This document shows positions 57,544 to 64,000 of a stretch of DNA of 64,000 nt, one piece after another. Each line of letters opens with the position of its first letter. Positions within the stretch are counted from its first letter, which is position 1. The notes beneath the pieces are model-generated. The model did not search any database, was not told where the DNA came from, and was given only the letters and a program-made list of their open reading frames with translations. This stretch comes from Sedimenticola sp. Lineage in GTDB: Bacteria > Pseudomonadota > Gammaproteobacteria > Chromatiales > Chromatiaceae. Where the stretch lies: positions 1-64,000 of the forward strand of contig JALXAM010000007.1 of assembly GCA_026992075.1 (NCBI GenBank), in the 5' to 3' direction. Made by a program: the position numbers and the translations under genes.

Positions 57544-58810
57544 CCACCACCGATCCCGCAGCCGGCCTCCAGGCCTATCTGGTGGGGGGTTGGGTGCGCG
57601 ACAAGCTGCTGGGGCTGGAACCCAAGGACCGGGACTGGGTGGTGGTGGGCACCACCCCCGAGGAGATGCTGCGCCGCGGCTTCCGGCAGGTGGGAAAGGA
57701 TTTTCCGGTGTTTCTCCATCCGCGGACCAAGGAGGAATATGCCCTGGCCCGCACCGAGCGCAAGACGGCGCCGGGCCACCGGGGCTTCTCCGTTCACGCC
57801 GCCCCCGGCGTCACCCTGGAGGAGGATCTTGCGCGAAGGGATTTCACCATCAATGCCATGGCCATGACCGCGGATGGCCGGCTCATCGATCCTTTTCACG
57901 GCGCCGAGGATCTGAAGCGGAAGATCCTGCGCCATGTGAGCCCGGCTTTCGTGGAGGACCCGCTGCGGGTGCTGCGCCTGGCCCGCTTTGCCGCACAACT
58001 CGATTTCCAGGTGGCCGAGGAGACCCGGGAGCTGGCCCGCGCCATGGCCCGCTCCGGGGAACTGGCCCATCTCACCCCGGAACGGGTCTGGCAGGAGCTG
58101 CAGCGGGCCATGGCGGCGCCACGGCCGCGCCGCTTCGTGGAGGTGTTGCGGGAGGTGGAGGCGCTGGAATCACTGTTCCCCGAAATCGATGCCCTGTTCG
58201 GCGTGCCTCAGCCGAAGCGTTACCACCCGGAGGTGGACACCGGCATCCACCTGCTGCTCTGCCTGGACGTGGCCGCCCGCCTGACCACCGATCCCCTGGT
58301 CCGTTTCGCGGTGCTGCTCCACGACCTGGGCAAGGGCGCCACCCCACCGGAGCAATGGCCCAGCCACCGCGGCCATGAAGCCCTGGGCGTTCCGCTGGTG
58401 GACCGGCTCTGCCGCCGCTACCGGGTGCCCAGGCATTATCATCGACTGGCACGTCGCACCGCCCGGCACCACCTGCTGGTGCACCGCGCGCCCGAGCTCA
58501 AGCCCTCCACCCTGCTGCGCCTCTTCGAGGAACTGGACGCCTTCCGCCAGCCCGACGATTTCGACCGCTTCCTGCTGGCCTGCGAGGCCGACGCCCGCGG
58601 GCGCAAGGGCTTCGAGGAGACGCCCTGCCCCGAGATCCATTACCTGCGCCAGGCTTTCGAGGCCGCCAGGCAGGTCACCGCCGGCGACATCGGCGGCGAT
58701 GTGCAGGGAAAGGCGCTGGGAGAGGCCATCCGGCAACTGCGCCGCCAACGCATCGCCCAGGTCAAGGCGGCATGGCAGGAGCAGTCAGCGAGGGGAAACG
58801 ACTCCGTCGT

Positions 58811-58817
<7 letters not shown>
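57540..58817 (+). CDS. cca: Multifunctional CCA tRNA nucleotidyltransferase
   Basis: AYLVGGWVRDKLLGLEPKDRDWVVVG, LARRDFTINAMAM; HD-domain-like C-terminal part. Confidence 0.95.
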
Positions 58818-59967
<1,150 letters not shown>

Positions 59968-59971
<4 letters not shown>

Positions 59972-62700
59972 GATTTCCCTCGCAGGCGCCAGGAAAGCTT
60001 GTGCAGCTCCATCACCACCAGCACCGCCAGCGCGATGCCCAGCAGCTGCAGCCAGTGTGCCGGTGAGACGGGCTGTATCTGCAGCACCTCGCTGATCCAG
60101 GGGGTGTACATGGCGCCAATGTGCACCCCCTGCGCCAGTAGGGTACCGAACAGCAGCAGCCGGTTGCCCAGCAGGTCCATGCCGAACACCGAGCGGGTTT
60201 CGGAGCGGGCATTGAACACATGGATGTTCTCGAACAGCACCATGAGCAGCAGAGTGCCGTTGCGCGCCTCTTCCACGGAAAAGCCGCTGCGCAGCAGCCA
60301 CTGGTAGAGCAGGAAGGCCAGCACCCCGATGGTGAGGGCGGAAACCACCACCCGCTCCACCATGATGCGGTTGAAGATGGGCTCGTCCGGCGGCCGCGGC
60401 GGCCGTTTCAGCTCGTCGCCCTCGCCGGGCTCGAAGGCCAGGGCGACGTCCTGGATGCCGTTGGTGACCAGGTTGAGCCAGAGCAGCTGTACCGCCAGCA
60501 GGGGCAGCGGCTGCCCGGTGAAGAGCGCCAGCGTGAACAGTACCAGTTCCGCCGCGCCGGTGGAGACCAACAGGAAGATCACCTTGCGCACGTTGGCATA
60601 GGCGATGCGTCCCTCCTCCACCCCGGCGACGATGGAGGCGAAGTTGTCGTCGGTGATGATGAGATCGGCGCTCTCCCTCGCCACGTCGGTCCCGCTCCTG
60701 CCCATGGCGATGCCCACCTGGGCGGCGCGCAGGGCGGGGGCGTCGTTGGCGCCGTCGCCGCTCGCCGCCACGAAATGGCCCTGGCGCTGCAGCGACTGCA
60801 CGATGTCGAGCTTCTGGTGCGGCTCCACCCGGGCGAAGATCCGTGCCCGCCGCACCAGCGCATCGAGCGCCGCTTGGTCTTTCGCCGCCTTGAGTTGCGG
60901 GCCGGTGACCAGGGCCTCGCCGTCATCGGCCAACCCCAGCTCGCGGCCGATGGCCAGGGCGGTGACCGGGTGATCCCCCGTCACCATGGCCACCTCGATG
61001 CCCGCCTGGCGGCAGGCGGCGATGGCCGGCTTGGCCTCGGGCCGCAGCGGATCGATCATGCCCACCAGTCCGAGCAGGGTCAGGTCATGGAGATGGGTCT
61101 CGTCGAAGGCTTCGTCCGGGCCGATCTCCACCGGCCCCGAGGCCAGGGCCAGTACGCGGTAGCCCTGCCGCGCCAGCGCCGTGGCCTGTTCCTCCACCAA
61201 CCGCCGGTCCAGCGGCTCATCGCCATCCGGTGTCGCCATGCGGGCGCACATGGTCAGCAGCCGCTCGTAGGCCCCCTTGACGAAGGCGTGGGGACGCCCT
61301 TCCACCTCGTTCAGGGTGGCGGCGAAGAGACGATCCGACTCGAAGGGAATCTCGGCCAGCTGGGGGTAGGCGTTCAGCGCCTCCTGGCGGGTGATGCCCG
61401 CCTTGTGCGCCATCACCAGCAGCGCCACGTCCACCGCGTCGCCGTGGGCGGTCCAGCCCTGCGCCCGGTGTCCCAGGAAGGCGCTGTTGGCCAGCACGGC
61501 GGCCAGGCAGAGCCGTTCCAGGAGCTTTTCTTCCCCAGCGCCCGGCGTACCCGACGGGGTGAGGATCAGCCCCTCGGGTTCGATCCCTTCCCCGGTCACT
61601 TCCCAGGGCGGCTGGCCGGGGAAGAGAATGCGCCGCACGGTGAGCTGGTTCACCGTGAGGGTCCCGGTCTTGTCCGTGGCCACATAGGTGCAGGAGCCCA
61701 GCGCCTCCACCGCCACCAGGCGGCGCACGATCACGTTGCGCCGGGCCATGCGGCGCATGCCGATGGCCAGCGCCACGGTGAGCGCCACCGGCAGCCCCTC
61801 GGGGATCACCGACACCGCCAGCGCCACCGCCAGCATAAAGACATCGGCATAGTGCATGCCCCTGCCCAGGGCCACCACCGCCATGATCAGGGCGGCGACG
61901 GCCACCAGCAGCGCCACCTTGCGGGTGAAGCGCTCCATGCGCAGCATGAGCGGCGCCTCGCCCAGGGCTTGCCCCATCACGTCGGCGGCGATCCGCCCCA
62001 GCTCGGTCTCCAGCGCGGTGGCCACCACCACCCCCTGGGCATGGCCGCGGGTCACCAGGGTGCCGGCGAAGGCCATGTTGCGCCGTTCCGCCAGGGGGGT
62101 CTCTTCGGGCAGCACCAGGTCCGCATCCTTGGGCACGGCGAGGGATTCCCCGGTGAGCAGCGACTCGTCCGCCAACAGGTCCTGACTGGCCAGCAGGCGC
62201 AGGTCGGCGGGCACCCGGTCCCCGGTCTCCAGCAACACCAGGTCGCCCGGCACCAGTTCGGTGGCGTCGATCTCGTAGGCCTCGCCGTCGCGCACCACCC
62301 GGCTGCGGGTGGTCACCAGGTCCACCAGCGCGGAAGCGGCCCGCTGGGCGGAGAACTCCTGCACGGTGCCGATGAGCGCATTGATGAGCAACACCGCGCC
62401 GATGAACAGCGCATCGGACCAGTGCTGGATGGCCAGGGACAGCAGCGCCGCCACCATGAGCACGTAGATGAGCGGGCTGGCGAACTGGCGCAGGAACACC
62501 CTGCCGATGCGCGGCGGTTCGGGCCGGGGCAACCGGTTCGGCCCCACCGAAGCCAGGCGCGCCGCGGCCTCCGCGGTGGAGAGACCATGACGGGAACCGG
62601 CCAGGGCAGCAAGCACCTGCTCGCCATCGAGGGCATGGGGTGCGGCCGGCCTTTGCCAGGCCGGGGTTGGCGCTCGATTTGCCCTCTCGTGGTCCCCCAT
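59968..62700 (-). CDS. P-type cation-transporting ATPase (P2-type)
   Basis: VIPEGLPVALTVALAIGMRRMARRNVIVRRLVAVEALGS, DKTGTLTVNQLTV, VTGDHPVTALAIGRELG, SGDGANDAPALRAAQVGIAMG. Confidence 0.95.
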
Positions 62701-62870
62701 GATGACCCCCGCGCTCGCTGAGTCTGTTCATTCTCTCCAACAGCCAGGATCCTGTCACCACTGACGCAGAGCTACCCCCTTGCTACCGGAGCGCTTTGGA
62801 GTATGCTCTGGAAAAGGCGCCCGGCGATCCGGGCGATCCCGGCACGAGAAGAATGGGGAGGAGGAGCGCA

Positions 62871-63194
62871 GTGGACGATGCGCTGCAACGTTTGCTGGAC
62901 GCCGAGCTGGAGGCGGAACGGCTGGTCACCCAGGCGTTGGAGGAGCGGGAGCGGATCACCCGCGAAGCGCTGGAGGAGGCGCGCCTGGCCGAGGAGCGGC
63001 TGGAGGCAAGGCTTCCCGAGCTGAGGGAATCCTTCCTGGAGAAGGCCCGCCAGCGGGTGGAACAGAGCCGCGCGGAGCTGGCCCTGCGATACGAGGAAAG
63101 GGCCCGGGAGCTGCGCGCCATGGCGGAAGAGGCCCGGGAGGAGGCGGTGGCCGCGGCGGTGGAACTGCTGCTGGACGCGGGAGCGGACGAATGA
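62871..63194 (+). CDS. V-type ATP synthase subunit G/H-like coiled-coil protein (GTG start)
   Basis: VDDALQRLLDAELEAERLVTQALEERERITREALEEARLAEERLEARL...; strong RBS GGGAGGAGG. Next gene is subunit C-like with an ATGA overlap. Confidence 0.72.
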   Translation: MDDALQRLLDAELEAERLVTQALEERERITREALEEARLAEERLEARLPELRESFLEKARQRVEQSRAELALRYEERARELRAMAEEAREEAVAAAVELLLDAGADE

Positions 63195-64000
63195 CCACCC
63201 GGGCCGGCCGAGACGCCTTCCTAGACACCCGCGCCTCGCTCTTCGCCATTCGGCTGCTGCGCCGCGAACAGCGCCTGGCGCTGGTGGAACGTCCCTTGGA
63301 GGAACTTCCCCCGCTGCTGCGCCAGGCGGGGCTGGAAACCCTGGTGGAGGCCATGCCGGCCGATACCGCCGCCCTGGAACAACGGCTTGCCAGCGTGCTG
63401 GTGCGGGAGAGCGAACAGCTCTTCCACGCCGTCGACGCGGTGGCGCGGGACTTCCTGCGACACTGGCTGCGCCGGCTGGAGCTGATCAATCTGAAGCTGC
63501 TGCTGCGTGCCCGGCTCGCCGGTCACGAGCCGGCCCGCACCCGAGGGCTCCTGCTCGACCTGGGTTCTCTCACCACCCTGCCGGTGGAATCCCTGCTGCA
63601 GGCCGAGAGTGCCGAAGAGCTGTTGCGCCAGCTGGAAAGCACCCCTTACGCCGCCATGGCACGCCAGGCCCGTAAGGCCTACCAGGAGGGCGCCGACCTG
63701 TTCGCCGCGGAAGCCACCCTGGACGCCCATTATTACCACCAGCTGGCACACCAGGCCCGCCGGCTGCCAGGCCGGGCCGGGCAGCAGGTGCGCAATCTGC
63801 TTGGAGCCTGGCTGGACCAGGTGAACCTGGTCTCCCTGCTCCGTTTCCGGGTCCATTACCGGCTGGAGGCGCCCCACGCCTATTTCCTGCTGGCCCCCGG
63901 GGGACACCTGCTGCCACCCTCCCTGTTACAACAACTGGCCCAGCGTACTTCCCTGCCGGAAATGCTGACCCTGCTACCGGCCACCCTGCAGGCCCTCCTG
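63191..64000 (+). CDS. V-type ATP synthase subunit C/d (truncated at window edge)
   Basis: Open frame from ATG 63191 to window end. Duplicated V-ATPase C/d motifs LINLKLLLRARLAG and DQVNLVSLLRFRVHY. Confidence 0.75.
   Translation, partial: MTTRAGRDAFLDTRASLFAIRLLRREQRLALVERPLEELPPLLRQAGLETLVEAMPADTAALEQRLASVLVRESEQLFHAVDAVARDFLRHWLRRLELINLKLLLRARLAGHEPARTRGLLLDLGSLTTLPVESLLQAESAEELLRQLESTPYAAMARQARKAYQEGADLFAAEATLDAHYYHQLAHQARRLPGRAGQQVRNLLGAWLDQVNLVSLLRFRVHYRLEAPHAYFLLAPGGHLLPPSLLQQLAQRTSLPEMLTLLPATLQALL

Noticed and set aside
60220-62721. 833-aa plus-strand ORF antisense to the P-type ATPase
   Set aside because: Composition typical of a GC-rich antisense artefact; all P-type ATPase motifs are on the minus strand.

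Overview
The window is a GC-rich chromosomal segment, most likely from a gammaproteobacterium (inferred from gene content and synteny, not from a database). It is mostly housekeeping and core metabolic genes, with some accessory features.

Gene content in order:
- A 5'-truncated-in-window minus-strand gene encoding a ZnuA/TroA-like substrate-binding domain fused to a SCO1/SenC domain.
- A CBS/DUF294 protein, a DnaQ-like exonuclease, acs, ppsA, ppsR and a GGDEF-EAL protein.
- A complete Xps-order type II secretion (T2SS) operon, gspEFGHIJKLM-N-D.
- tRNA-Leu, a QseBC-like two-component system and a 9-heme cytochrome c.
- gloA, aroC, tolC, an M23 peptidase, an ABC exporter, phhB, a NUDIX hydrolase, hemH, mfd and a phosphomannomutase.
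- tRNA-Glu and tRNA-Ala, then glnS, gltX and lexA.
- mtnA, an MTA/SAH-deaminase-like gene, ubiG, a mupP-like gene, yciK and cca.
- A P-type ATPase, and the start of a V-type ATPase operon at the right edge.

Most interesting signals:
1. The ZnuA-SCO1 fusion, in which all three canonical zinc-binding His positions read as Tyr.
2. A repeat with a conserved core of about 51 bp, flanked in its two copies by long arms that are unrelated between copies but self-complementary within each copy.
3. A MITE-like inverted-repeat element present at both edges of the T2SS operon. One copy supplies the gspD stop codon; the other continues into a run of six consecutive hairpins.
4. Several further palindromic repeat families, one of which repeatedly supplies or abuts TAG stop codons.
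5. A lexA operator with four half-sites, three of them phased at 11 bp.
6. V-ATPase subunits divergent from a P-type ATPase.

All calls were made by eye from sequence and the ORF track. No homology search was run.
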